DNA from: Paracoccus sigandri
Lineage (GTDB): Bacteria > Pseudomonadota > Alphaproteobacteria > Rhodobacterales > Rhodobacteraceae
NCBI RefSeq assembly: GCF_003709565.1
Contig: NZ_QNRC01000014.1
Location: forward strand, 1 to 64,000
Length of the DNA: 64,000 bases
Reading direction: 5' to 3'
Shown: one piece after another, positions 33,344 through 42,751 of the stretch
Layout of the letters: the number at the start of each line of letters is the position of its first letter
Numbering within the stretch: the first letter of the stretch is position 1
Translations under genes and position numbers: made by a program
Notes under the pieces: model-generated
What the model was told of the DNA's origin: nothing
Database searches by the model: none
The model's input: only the letters and a program-made list of their open reading frames with translations

Positions 33344-34612
33344 ATGAGCGATCGCATCCACGACCTTGTCGGCATCGGCTTTGGCCCCTCGAATCTGGCA
33401 CTGGCCATCGCGCTGCACGAACGCGGCAGCGGCCTCGACCGGGTCTTCCTGGAGTCGCGGCCCGGCTTCGCCTGGCATCCCGGCATGATGATCCACGGCG
33501 CGGACATGCAGGTCTCTTTCCTCAAGGACCTGGTTTCGCTTCACAATCCGGCCTCGCGCTTTTCCTTCCTGTGCTATCTGCACGACAAGGGCCGGCTGGA
33601 ACGCTTCATCAACCGCAAGACGTTCTTTCCCAGCCGCGTCGAGTTCAACGACTATCTGTCATGGGCCGCGGCCAAGCTGGGCGATGTCTGCGCCTATGAC
33701 CAGCGGGTAACGGCGGTCGAGCCCGCCGAGCGGCGGGGCGAGGTCACCCATCTGCGCATCCATGCCGAAAACAGCGCCGGAGAGCGCAGCCTGCGGCTTG
33801 CCCGCCAGATCGTTCTGGCGCCCGGCGGGCAGCCCAATTGGCCCGAACCGTTCGGGGCGTTGCGGGGCCTGCCGGGGATAAGCCATTCCAACGATTTCAC
33901 CGGCGCCGTGCTGCCGCATGTCGCTCCGGGCCAGCATGTCGCGGTTCTCGGCGGGGGGCAGAGCGCCGCCGAGATCTTCGCCGAACTGGCCGGCCATCCC
34001 GCCGCGCCGGCGGTCGACCTGATCCTGCGCGGCCATGCGCTGAAACCCTCCGACGACAGCCCCTTCGTGAACGAGATCTTCGGCGCCGACCATACCCAGC
34101 TGATGTTCGGGATGGACCCGCAGCGGCGCAAGGCGCTGCTGGACGATTTCGCAAGCACCAATTACGCCGTGGCCGATCTGGACCTGCTGCAGAAGATCTA
34201 TGACCTGCTCTACGAGCAGGAGGTCGAGGCCGGCTCGCGGCTGCGCCTGTTGCGCGATACCCGACCCATCGCCGCGAAGGCGCTGCCCGGCGGGATCGCG
34301 TTGACCCTGGAGGGACCGGCCGGGCGCCACCAGATGACCTATGACCATGTCATCCTCGGCACCGGCTATCGGCGCGATCTGGCGGCCTCGGTTCTGGCCG
34401 GGCTGTCGCCGTGGATGCAAGCCGAACAGCCGGACCGTTTCTACCGGCTGCCGATGCGGCAGGGCTTCCGCCCCGCCATCTACGTGCAGGGTTACAGCGA
34501 GCCCACGCACGGGCTGTCCGACACGCTTCTGTCCATCCTGGCGGTCCGCGCGCAGGAAATCGCGGCTGCGGCCGAGACGTTCCGCGCGCGCCGGCTGATT
34601 GCCGCCGAATGA
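33344..34612 (+). CDS. L-ornithine/L-lysine N-monooxygenase (siderophore N-hydroxylase)
   Basis: 422-aa flavoprotein of the IucD/PvdA/VbsO family that makes N-hydroxyornithine or N-hydroxylysine with NADPH and O2. FAD site DLVGIGFGPSNLALAIAL, substrate segment MQVSFLKDLVSLHNPASRFS, NADPH site VAVLGGGQSAAEIFAEL, and the ATGY-like GTGYRRDL motif near residue 347. ATG 33344 follows AAGGAGCC. Together with the acyltransferase it supplies hydroxamate units to the NRPS. By neighbours ornithine is the likelier substrate, but sequence alone does not decide. Confidence 0.92.
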   Translation: MSDRIHDLVGIGFGPSNLALAIALHERGSGLDRVFLESRPGFAWHPGMMIHGADMQVSFLKDLVSLHNPASRFSFLCYLHDKGRLERFINRKTFFPSRVEFNDYLSWAAAKLGDVCAYDQRVTAVEPAERRGEVTHLRIHAENSAGERSLRLARQIVLAPGGQPNWPEPFGALRGLPGISHSNDFTGAVLPHVAPGQHVAVLGGGQSAAEIFAELAGHPAAPAVDLILRGHALKPSDDSPFVNEIFGADHTQLMFGMDPQRRKALLDDFASTNYAVADLDLLQKIYDLLYEQEVEAGSRLRLLRDTRPIAAKALPGGIALTLEGPAGRHQMTYDHVILGTGYRRDLAASVLAGLSPWMQAEQPDRFYRLPMRQGFRPAIYVQGYSEPTHGLSDTLLSILAVRAQEIAAAAETFRARRLIAAE

Positions 34613-34694
34613 CATCGGCAAAAGGGCGCGCATCGGGAAGATGCTGCGCGCCCTGCGGTTGAACTCATCCGATGGTTGTGCGACCCGAAGGCCA

Positions 34695-34776
34695 TCCACC
34701 GAAGCTTTGCAGCGGCAGACGGAAACCAGCATCGCCCCGACGCAGAACCTGACCTGCGGCGATGCCTTCGGTGGAG
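34695..34776 (+). promoter_or_regulatory. Folded leader that covers the ribosome binding site of the ECF sigma gene
   Basis: The 18 bases 34758-34775 (GGCGATGC plus CTTCGGTGGA) are perfectly complementary to GCATCGCC (34729-34736) and TCCACCGAAG (34695-34704). CGCAG (34741-34745) and CTGCG (34754-34758) add an inner stem. The outer arm includes the GGTGGAG ribosome binding site seven bases before the ATG at 34782. The structure would hide the start unless opened. Paired by eye. Confidence 0.5.
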
Positions 34777-34781
34777 TTCAC

Positions 34782-35315
34782 ATGACACGCCACGATTCAG
34801 CCCCTGCCGAGGGGAAGGCCGCTCTGTCCCATGTCCTGCAGGAACTGATCGCGAATCGTAATCTGTTCCTGTGCGAAGCGGCCCGCATTCTGGGGGCGCC
34901 GGACCAGGCCGAGGACGTGCTGCAGGAAGCCGCCTTGCGCTGCATGTCCCGCAAGGAAGGCCATCCAAGGATCGAGCGGCCGCGGCATTTCGCGTGGCGG
35001 ATGATCCGCAACCTGGCCATCGACCGCTTGCGCCGGGACCGGCCCCTGGTGACCGGCGAACGGATCGACCCCGCCACCTCGGAAAGCGATCCCGAAATCT
35101 GCGTGGCCGGGCGGCAGGCCCTGCGCCAGCTGAACGCCTTGCTCGACACCTGCCCCCGCCGCGACAAGGAGGTCTTTCTGCGGCACCGGGTGCGGGGCGA
35201 GGCGCAGAACCGGCTTGCGGAACAGTTCGGCCTGTCGCCGGCGCGGGTCAATGCGATCATCGCGCGGACCCATGCCTTGCTCTCGGAAGAATTTCCCGAC
35301 GCTCTTGCCGGATAG
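34782..35315 (+). CDS. ECF (FecI-like) RNA polymerase sigma factor
   Basis: 177-aa sigma-70 family regulator. Region 2 reads ILGAPDQAEDVLQEAALRCM then HFAWRMIRNLAIDRLRRDRP, the FecI-type promoter-melting segment; region 4 contains CPRRDKEVFLRHRVRGEAQN and LAEQFGLSPARVNAIIARTH, the helix-turn-helix. ATG 34782 with GGTGGAG upstream is chosen over an in-frame start at 34599. It directly follows the siderophore operon, so it probably drives iron-starvation expression. No FecR-type anti-sigma gene is next to it, as for PvdS-type sigmas. Confidence 0.9.
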   Translation: MTRHDSAPAEGKAALSHVLQELIANRNLFLCEAARILGAPDQAEDVLQEAALRCMSRKEGHPRIERPRHFAWRMIRNLAIDRLRRDRPLVTGERIDPATSESDPEICVAGRQALRQLNALLDTCPRRDKEVFLRHRVRGEAQNRLAEQFGLSPARVNAIIARTHALLSEEFPDALAG

Positions 35316-35545
35316 CGGATCGGCTCCGGACCGGCGTCGACGAGACCCCTTGCCGGCGATGGCGCGAACCGCCGCCTGACGGGCCCATGTGATCGGCCCC
35401 CTCGGCGCGTCCGTCCTGGTTGTCGGGGCCCACGGGCGGCGTCGCGGGCGCGGCTCGCGGCCGATCCGATCCATGCGGTCAGGCACGCCTTTCCCTTGCT
35501 GAAACCCCCCTTTTCATCGGCCAAGCCTCATGTCCGAGAAAATAG

Positions 35546-35584
35546 TGTTCCATTTATCGGAACAATGTGCCATCAAGTGGAACA
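35546..35584 (+). promoter_or_regulatory. Tandem 19-bp operator sites before the second TRAP operon (probable IclR sites)
   Basis: TGTTCC-N7-GGAACA at 35546-35564 and TGTGCC-N7-GGAACA at 35566-35584 are two near-identical dyads set 20 bases apart, so on one DNA face. They end at the ribosome binding site of the binding-protein gene (ATG 35602). IclR-family regulators bind G-G-A-A-containing dyads and an IclR gene lies in the same operon. Confidence 0.55.
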
Positions 35585-35601
35585 GGAGAGGGGGAATCAC
35601 G

Positions 35602-36663
35602 ATGCATTTTCTGAACGCAGGTTGTGTCACGATCGGTCTTGCCGGTGCGGCCGCGCTGCCCGCCGCCGCCATGAGCTTGATCTATGGCGAGGCCGGTCCC
35701 AATCGCGGCGTCCGTGCCGAGGCCACCCAATGGTTCGCGGACCAGGTTGCCGACCGGACCGATGGCGAACTGAACATCGATGTGAACTGGGGCGGCGCCC
35801 TGTTTTCCGAAAAGGCCGCCGTTCAGTCGATCCGGGACGGCGTCGCCGACATGGGTTCGGTCATCGGGGTCTATTTCCCGCAGGACATGATCACCTATGG
35901 ACTGGCCGATCTGCCGATCCCGAACCCGGACCCCTGGGTCGGAATGAAGGCAACCGACAGGTTGATGCGCGAAAACGAACAGATCAGGGAAAACCTGGCC
36001 CGCCAGAACCTCGTCTATATCGGCACCTACACCACCTCGGCGGTGCAGGTGGGGTGCAAGGGCAAGACCATCGAAACCCTGGACGACGTCAGGGGGGTGA
36101 AGATCCGCGGCGTCGGCGCCTATGGCAAGGTGTTCCACGACCTTGGGGCAACCCCCGTCGACATGACCGTCTACGAGGCCTATCAGGGACTGGATACCGG
36201 CCTGATCGACTGCACGCAGACCTATCCCTACCTGGTCGAGGCGCTGAAGTTCGATGAGGTGTTCGACAGCTATACCGAGATCGACTTCGGCCAGATCGGC
36301 GCCCTGGGCATCCTGATGAACAAGGACAGCTTCGACATGCTGCCGCCCGAACAGCAGCAGGTCCTGCTGACGGTGGGCGAAGAGCTTGCCGACGAGTTCG
36401 GGCGCATCCTGACCGATGCGAACCAGCGGTCGATCCGGATCCTCGAGGACAAGGATGTCCCGATCCTGAAGATCTCGGACGAGGAGCGCGCGCGCCTTGC
36501 GGAGCTGGGCACGAAATATGTGGACGAATGGGTCGGGCGCGCCGATGCCGCCGGTCTGGATGGCCGGGCGCTGGTCGACGACTATACCGCGCTGATCGCG
36601 GAATACACCCGGCAGCGCGACGAACAGGGCTATCCCTGGGCGGCGCAGGCCGACGCCGACTGA
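35602..36663 (+). CDS. TRAP transporter solute-binding protein (DctP family)
   Basis: 353 aa, periplasmic. Signal peptide about 23 residues (FLNAGCVTIGLAGAAALPAA then AMS). Binding-protein features: GVRAEATQWFADQVADRTDG, NWGGALFSEKAAVQSIRDGV, RGVKIRGVGAYGKVFHDLGA and VYEAYQGLDTGLIDCTQTY. ATG 35602 is chosen over an upstream frame that runs through the operator sites. Begins the transport part of a CoA-dependent carboxylate degradation operon, so the substrate is likely an organic acid. A hairpin separates it from dctQ. Confidence 0.92.
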   Translation: MHFLNAGCVTIGLAGAAALPAAAMSLIYGEAGPNRGVRAEATQWFADQVADRTDGELNIDVNWGGALFSEKAAVQSIRDGVADMGSVIGVYFPQDMITYGLADLPIPNPDPWVGMKATDRLMRENEQIRENLARQNLVYIGTYTTSAVQVGCKGKTIETLDDVRGVKIRGVGAYGKVFHDLGATPVDMTVYEAYQGLDTGLIDCTQTYPYLVEALKFDEVFDSYTEIDFGQIGALGILMNKDSFDMLPPEQQQVLLTVGEELADEFGRILTDANQRSIRILEDKDVPILKISDEERARLAELGTKYVDEWVGRADAAGLDGRALVDDYTALIAEYTRQRDEQGYPWAAQADAD

Positions 36664-36702
36664 CCCACGGGATCCGACCCTGTCGGGAACGCCGCGGCAC
36701 CT

Positions 36703-36723
36703 GCTGCCGGCGATCCCGGCAGC
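36703..36723 (+). other. Stem-loop between dctP-type and dctQ-type genes
   Basis: GCTGCCGG (36703-36710), loop CGATC and CCGGCAGC (36716-36723): perfect 8-bp stem in the 128-base gap. Hairpins here commonly protect the upstream mRNA or stop part of transcription, so the binding protein is made in excess over the permeases. Confidence 0.5.
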
Positions 36724-36791
36724 CCTGCCTGGCTTGAACTTCGCCAAGGTCCGGACCGCTTCGTCACCTGTCCAATCCGGGAGCTGCGGCC

Positions 36792-37304
36792 ATGAAGGCC
36801 ATCGAACGCATCATGCTTGAATTCGCCGTCGTCTCGGCCCTGGCCCTGGCCCTGGCGATCACCGCCAACGTCATCGGCCGCCAGATCCTTGGCTGGAGCG
36901 TGCCCGACATCGTCATCATCGTGCGCGAACTGATGATCCCGACGATCATCTTTCCGCTGGGGGTCGCCACGGCAAACCGCGCCCATATCGCCGTGACCTT
37001 CGTGACCGACCGGATGTCGCCCCGTGCGCGCGGGATCCTGATCATCATGGGATGGTTCGTGGCGCTGCTGGCCATGCTGCCGCTGATCTATGCCAGCTGG
37101 CGCAACCTGTCGGGATCCTGGTCGTCCGGGGAATTCTACGACGGGCAGCTGGGCATTCCCCGCTGGCCCATGAAGCTGGCCTTCCTGCTGGGCCTGATGG
37201 TGATGATGATCCGCCTCGTGCTGGTGGCGCTGAGCGACATCGCCGAACTGCGCCGGACGGGCACCGTCACCGACAAGAGCCATGCCGAAGAGGAGTCTGT
37301 CTGA
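36792..37304 (+). CDS. TRAP transporter small permease (DctQ family)
   Basis: 170 aa, four transmembrane helices (about 8-28, 43-63, 82-102, 128-148). The ligand-side motif VRELMIPTIIFPLGVATANR followed by AHIAVTFVTDRM is the DctQ signature (R-x-x-H-I-x-V). Start ATG 36792 lies after GGGAGCTGCGGCC. The large permease gene begins one base after its stop. Confidence 0.9.
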   Translation: MKAIERIMLEFAVVSALALALAITANVIGRQILGWSVPDIVIIVRELMIPTIIFPLGVATANRAHIAVTFVTDRMSPRARGILIIMGWFVALLAMLPLIYASWRNLSGSWSSGEFYDGQLGIPRWPMKLAFLLGLMVMMIRLVLVALSDIAELRRTGTVTDKSHAEEESV

Positions 37305-37305
37305 G

Positions 37306-38643
37306 ATGGACGCATCCACCATCGGACTTGTTGCCTTCGGGCTGGTCATCCTTCTTCTGGCGCTGCGCGTTCCGATCGCCTTCGTGCTGGCGGGGGTGGC
37401 CACGGTCGGCACCTTCCTGATCTATGCCTTCCGCAGCGGCAGCTTCATGCCGGAGCGCGCCATCAACCCCACCTCCTCGATGGTCGTGAACAGCTTTTTC
37501 GAGCTGATCCATTCCTATGACCTGTCGATGATCCCCCTGTTCGTGGCGCTGGGAAACATCGCCTATCATACCGGGATAACCACCCGCATCTATGACGCGG
37601 CGAATGTCTGGCTGCGCAGCGTGCCCGGCGGCGTCAGCGTCGCCTCGCTGATGGGCTGCGCCGGGTTCTCGGCGATCTCGGGATCGTCCATTGCCTGCGC
37701 CTCGACCATGGGCCGCATCTGCGTCCCCGAGATGCTGCGGCTGGGCTATAATCCCAAGCTGGCGACGGGCTCGGTCGCCGCCGGCGGCACGCTGGGTTCG
37801 CTGATCCCTCCCTCGGTGCTGTTCATCCTTTACGGCATCTTCACCGAGACCTCGATCAGCAAGCTGTTTCTGGCCGGTATCCTGCCGGGACTGCTGACGC
37901 TTCTGGGCTATATCCTCGTGGTCATCTGGTGGACTTCGCGCGATCCGGGCGCCGCCCCGATCGACCCGACGCCGCTGCCCAGGGGCGCGCGCCTCAGGGC
38001 GGCGATCTCGGCCTGGCCGGCGGTGCTGCTGTTCACGGTCATCATCGGCGGCATCTATGGCGGCATCTTCACCGCGACCGAGGCGGCGGCGATCTGCGTC
38101 GTCCTGACCATCCTGATCGGCTTCCTGGAAGGCTCGCTCACGCTGCGCTCGATGTGGATGGCGATCCGCGAAAGCCTGGTCCAGACCTCGGCCATCTTCC
38201 TGATCGCGGCCTGCGCGAAGATCTTCGTGTCCTTCGTCGCGCTGACCGGCGCCGCCGGCATGGTGTCGCAATGGGTTGCCGAGGCAGGATTGTCGCATCT
38301 GGTCCTGATGCTTGCGATCTGCGCGCTCTACCTGTTTCTGGGGATGTTCCTGGACCCGGTGGGGATCATCGTCCTGACGCTGCCCTTCGTCATCCCGATG
38401 GTCGACAACATGGGCATGGACCTGATCTGGTTCGGCGTCATCGTGGTCAAGCTGCTGGAGATCGGGCTGATCACGCCGCCCGTGGGGCTGAACGTCTTCG
38501 TCATCGGCAATGTGACCGACCGCAGCATCAAGGTCGACACCATCTTCGCCGGGGTATCGCGATTCCTGGCGATGGACATCGTCGTGCTGGCAATCCTGGT
38601 CCTGGTTCCTGCAATATCGACCATCATCCCGAATGGCTTGTGA
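37306..38643 (+). CDS. TRAP transporter large permease (DctM family)
   Basis: 445 aa, about 12 hydrophobic helices. Signatures: LMGCAGFSAISGSSIACAST (G-S-S/A motif), GGTLGSLIPPSVLFILYGIF, and the C-terminal ITPPVGLNVFVIGNVTDRSI. It completes the second TRAP system of the window and is only distantly similar to the one at 9515, which argues for different substrates. The IclR gene starts eight bases after its stop. Confidence 0.92.
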   Translation: MDASTIGLVAFGLVILLLALRVPIAFVLAGVATVGTFLIYAFRSGSFMPERAINPTSSMVVNSFFELIHSYDLSMIPLFVALGNIAYHTGITTRIYDAANVWLRSVPGGVSVASLMGCAGFSAISGSSIACASTMGRICVPEMLRLGYNPKLATGSVAAGGTLGSLIPPSVLFILYGIFTETSISKLFLAGILPGLLTLLGYILVVIWWTSRDPGAAPIDPTPLPRGARLRAAISAWPAVLLFTVIIGGIYGGIFTATEAAAICVVLTILIGFLEGSLTLRSMWMAIRESLVQTSAIFLIAACAKIFVSFVALTGAAGMVSQWVAEAGLSHLVLMLAICALYLFLGMFLDPVGIIVLTLPFVIPMVDNMGMDLIWFGVIVVKLLEIGLITPPVGLNVFVIGNVTDRSIKVDTIFAGVSRFLAMDIVVLAILVLVPAISTIIPNGL

Positions 38644-38650
38644 GGTGCCG

Positions 38651-39451
38651 ATGACCGACCTGCATGATCCCCGCTTCGCGACCACCCTGGCACGGGGCCT
38701 GTCGGTGCTGCGCGCCTTCCGCGTGACCGATGACGGCCTGAGCAACGCGGAAATCGCGCAGCGCACCGGCCTGCCGAAATCGACGGTGTCGCGGCTGACC
38801 TTCACCCTGGGACAGCTGGGCTATCTGGTCCAGTCGCCGCGCGACGACCGGTTCCGGCCGGGGCCGACGCTGGTCGCCGTCGGCCATGTCGCGGCCACGT
38901 CGCTGTCCTTCCTGACGCCCGCGCACGAACTGATGCAGCGGCTGGCCGAGGAGACCGGGACGCTGGTCGTGCTGGCGGTGCGCGACGGGGGCAAGATGGT
39001 CCTGATCCGCACCTGGCGGCCCACGCATGTGGCCTCGATCTGGCTCGAGGTGGGGCAGCGCATCCCGTTCCAGCCGTTCTCGTCGCCCCGGACCTTCCTG
39101 GCCGCCGCGACCCCGGATGAAATCGACCGGCTTCTGGCCGAGGGTCTGTCGGATCGCGACGCCATAGACCAGCTGCTGGCCGACCGGCCGCAGGTGCGGG
39201 CCGAGATCGCCCGGCAGGGCTTCGTCTCGACCCCGGCGGGCGGGGTCAGCCCGGCCGCCTATAATGCGGTTTCGGTCCCCTTCCGCAGTGGAAACCTGGC
39301 CGAGCCCGTCATCTTCACCTGCGGCGCATTGCCAGCCGAGGCCACCGTCGAGCGCATGGAGGCCGAGGTCGGGCCCCGGCTGACCGCCGCCGTGCGCACC
39401 CTGGAACGGCTGACCGGCCAGGCCCCCGGCATGATCCGCGCGGAGACATGA
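38651..39451 (+). CDS. IclR-family transcriptional regulator
   Basis: 266 aa. N-terminal winged helix: TTLARGLSVLRAFRVTDDGL, NAEIAQRTGLPKSTVSRLTF, TLGQLGYLVQ; C-terminal effector (GAF-like) domain with SPAAYNAVSVPFRSGNL near 205-220. It sits between TRAP and degradation genes in the same direction and overlaps the next gene, an unusual place for the regulator but consistent with autoregulation. Most likely binds the tandem dyads at 35546-35584 and responds to the substrate acid or its CoA ester. ATG 38651 is preferred to an upstream in-frame start. Confidence 0.9.
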   Translation: MTDLHDPRFATTLARGLSVLRAFRVTDDGLSNAEIAQRTGLPKSTVSRLTFTLGQLGYLVQSPRDDRFRPGPTLVAVGHVAATSLSFLTPAHELMQRLAEETGTLVVLAVRDGGKMVLIRTWRPTHVASIWLEVGQRIPFQPFSSPRTFLAAATPDEIDRLLAEGLSDRDAIDQLLADRPQVRAEIARQGFVSTPAGGVSPAAYNAVSVPFRSGNLAEPVIFTCGALPAEATVERMEAEVGPRLTAAVRTLERLTGQAPGMIRAET

Positions 39452-39453
39452 GC

Positions 39454-41564
39454 ATGACCGAACAGTCCTTCGTCAGCTATCGCCGCGAAGGCGCGATCGC
39501 CTTCATCGAGATCGACAACCCGCCCGTCAACGCCTTGTCCGCGGCGGTGCGGCAGGGCCTGTCGGAGGCCGTGGCCCGCCTGGCCGATGACCCGGAGGCG
39601 CGGATCGCCGTGCTGTCCTGCGCCGGCCGCACCTTCATCGCCGGCGCGGATATTTCCGAATTCGGCAAGCCGCCCGTTCCGCCCTTCCTGCCGGATGTGG
39701 TCGCCGCGCTCGAGGCGTCGCCGAAACCCGTCGTGGCCGCATTGCACGGCACCGTTCTGGGCGGCGGGCTGGAAATCGCCCTGGGCGCCCATTACCGGGT
39801 CGCGGTTCCGGGAACCCGCATGGGCCTGCCCGAGGTAAGCCTGGGCCTGCTGCCCGGCGCGGGGGGAACGCAAAGGCTTCCCCGTGCGGTCGGGCTTGAC
39901 GCGGCGATCGACCTGATCACCTCGGGCCGCCAGATCGGTGCCGCGACGGCGCTTGAGCTTGGTCTGATCGACCGGCTTGCAGACGGAACCGACCCCCGCG
40001 CCGCCGGCGAGGCCGAGGCGCGGCGCCTGCTGGCCGAAGGATGCGGTCCCCGTCGCCTGTCCGAGACCCCCGCGCCCGCCGTCGATCCCCAAGCGGTGGC
40101 CGAATGGCGCACCAGGCTGTCGCGGTCGGCGCGCGGACAGGTCGCGCCCCTCCGCGCCCTGGACACCATCGCCACCGGCCTGGGCCTGCCCTTCGCCGAA
40201 GGCATGGGTCTGGAACGGCGTGCCTTCCTGGACCTGATGCAGACCCCCGAACGGGCGGCGCTGATCCATGCCTTCTTCGCCGAACGGCGCGCGGCCCAGC
40301 AGGACGACCTGGCCGGTGTCGCGCCCCGGACAATCGGCCGCATCGGCGTCGTCGGCGGCGGCACGATGGGGCAGGGGATCGCGGCTGCGGCGCTGACGGC
40401 GGGGCTTGACGTGACGCTGGTCGAACGCGACGACACGGCCGCCGACAAGGCGGCCGGGGGCATCCGCGGAATGCTGGACGGCGCGGTCAAGCGCGGCAAG
40501 CTTGCCGCCGATGCCTCCGAACGGATGCTGGCGCAGGCCTTTCGGGCCGTGTCCTCCCATGACCCTCTGGCCGAGGTGGACCTGGTGATCGAGGCGGTCT
40601 TCGAGAGCCTGGATGTCAAGCAGCAGGTGTTCCGCACCCTCGACCGCGTCTGCCGTCCCGGCGCGGTGCTGGCGACGAACACGTCCTATCTGGATGTGAA
40701 CCTGATCGCCGCGGCCACGGCACGGCCTCGGGACGTGATCGGGCTGCATTTCTTTTCCCCCGCGAATGTCATGCGCCTGCTGGAAATCGTCGTCGCGGAT
40801 CGCACTGCCCCGGACGTGGTGGCGACGGCCTTTGCCCTGGCAAGGAAGATGGGCAAGGTCGGGGTGCGGTCCGGGGTCTGCGACGGGTTCATCGGCAACC
40901 GGATGATGCTGGCCTATCGCACGGCGGCCGACCACATGGTGCTTGACGGCGCCTCGCCCTACGAGGTCGACAAGGCCGTCGTGGCCCTCGGTTTCCCGAT
41001 GGGCCCCTATCAGGTGGGCGATCTGGCCGGGCTGGACATCGGCTATGCCACGCGCCAGCGCAAGGCGCCCACGCGGGATGCGCGCGAACGGGTGCCGGTC
41101 TTTGCCGACCGGCTGGTCGAATCCGGGCGGCTGGGGCGCAAGACGGGGCGCGGCTACTACATCTACGACCAGGACAGTCCGCAGGGCCGCCCCGACCCGG
41201 AAATGGACGACCTGCTGGCGGGTATCCGCTCTGATCTGGGCATCGCCCCGCGCCGGTTCTCCGCCGAGGAAATCCAGTCGCGCTACATGGCGGCGATGGT
41301 CAATGAAGGGGCGCGGATCCTTGACGAATCCATCGCCGCGCGCGCCTCGGACATCGATGTGGTGCTGCTGCACGGCTATGGCTTTCCCCGCTGGAAGGGC
41401 GGGCCGATGCATTGGGCCGATACGCAGGGCCTGGACCGGATCGCGGCCGACATCGCCCGGTTTGCCGCGGAAGATCCGTATTTCTGGCAGATCTCTCCGC
41501 TGCTGGCGCGGCTTGCGGCCGGGGGCGGGACGCTGGCCGACATCAGCACCGGAAAGGACAGGGA

Positions 41565-41568
<4 letters not shown>
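39454..41568 (+). CDS. Bifunctional enoyl-CoA hydratase / 3-hydroxyacyl-CoA dehydrogenase (FadB/FadJ-like)
   Basis: Beta-oxidation enzyme of about 704 aa. Crotonase half (1-190) with oxyanion segments FIAGADISEF and HGTVLGGGLEIALG; dehydrogenase half from about 290 with NAD site IGVVGGGTMGQGIAAAALTA, catalytic His in GLHFFSPANVM, and DGFIGNRMMLAYR plus a duplicated C-terminal domain (VNEGARILDESIAARASDID). Monofunctional reading is unlikely as both halves are complete. ATG 39454 has better spacing from GGAGA than ATG 39448; the IclR stop overlaps. Confidence 0.92.
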
Positions 41569-42740
<1,172 letters not shown>

Positions 42741-42751
42741 GGACACCCGAC

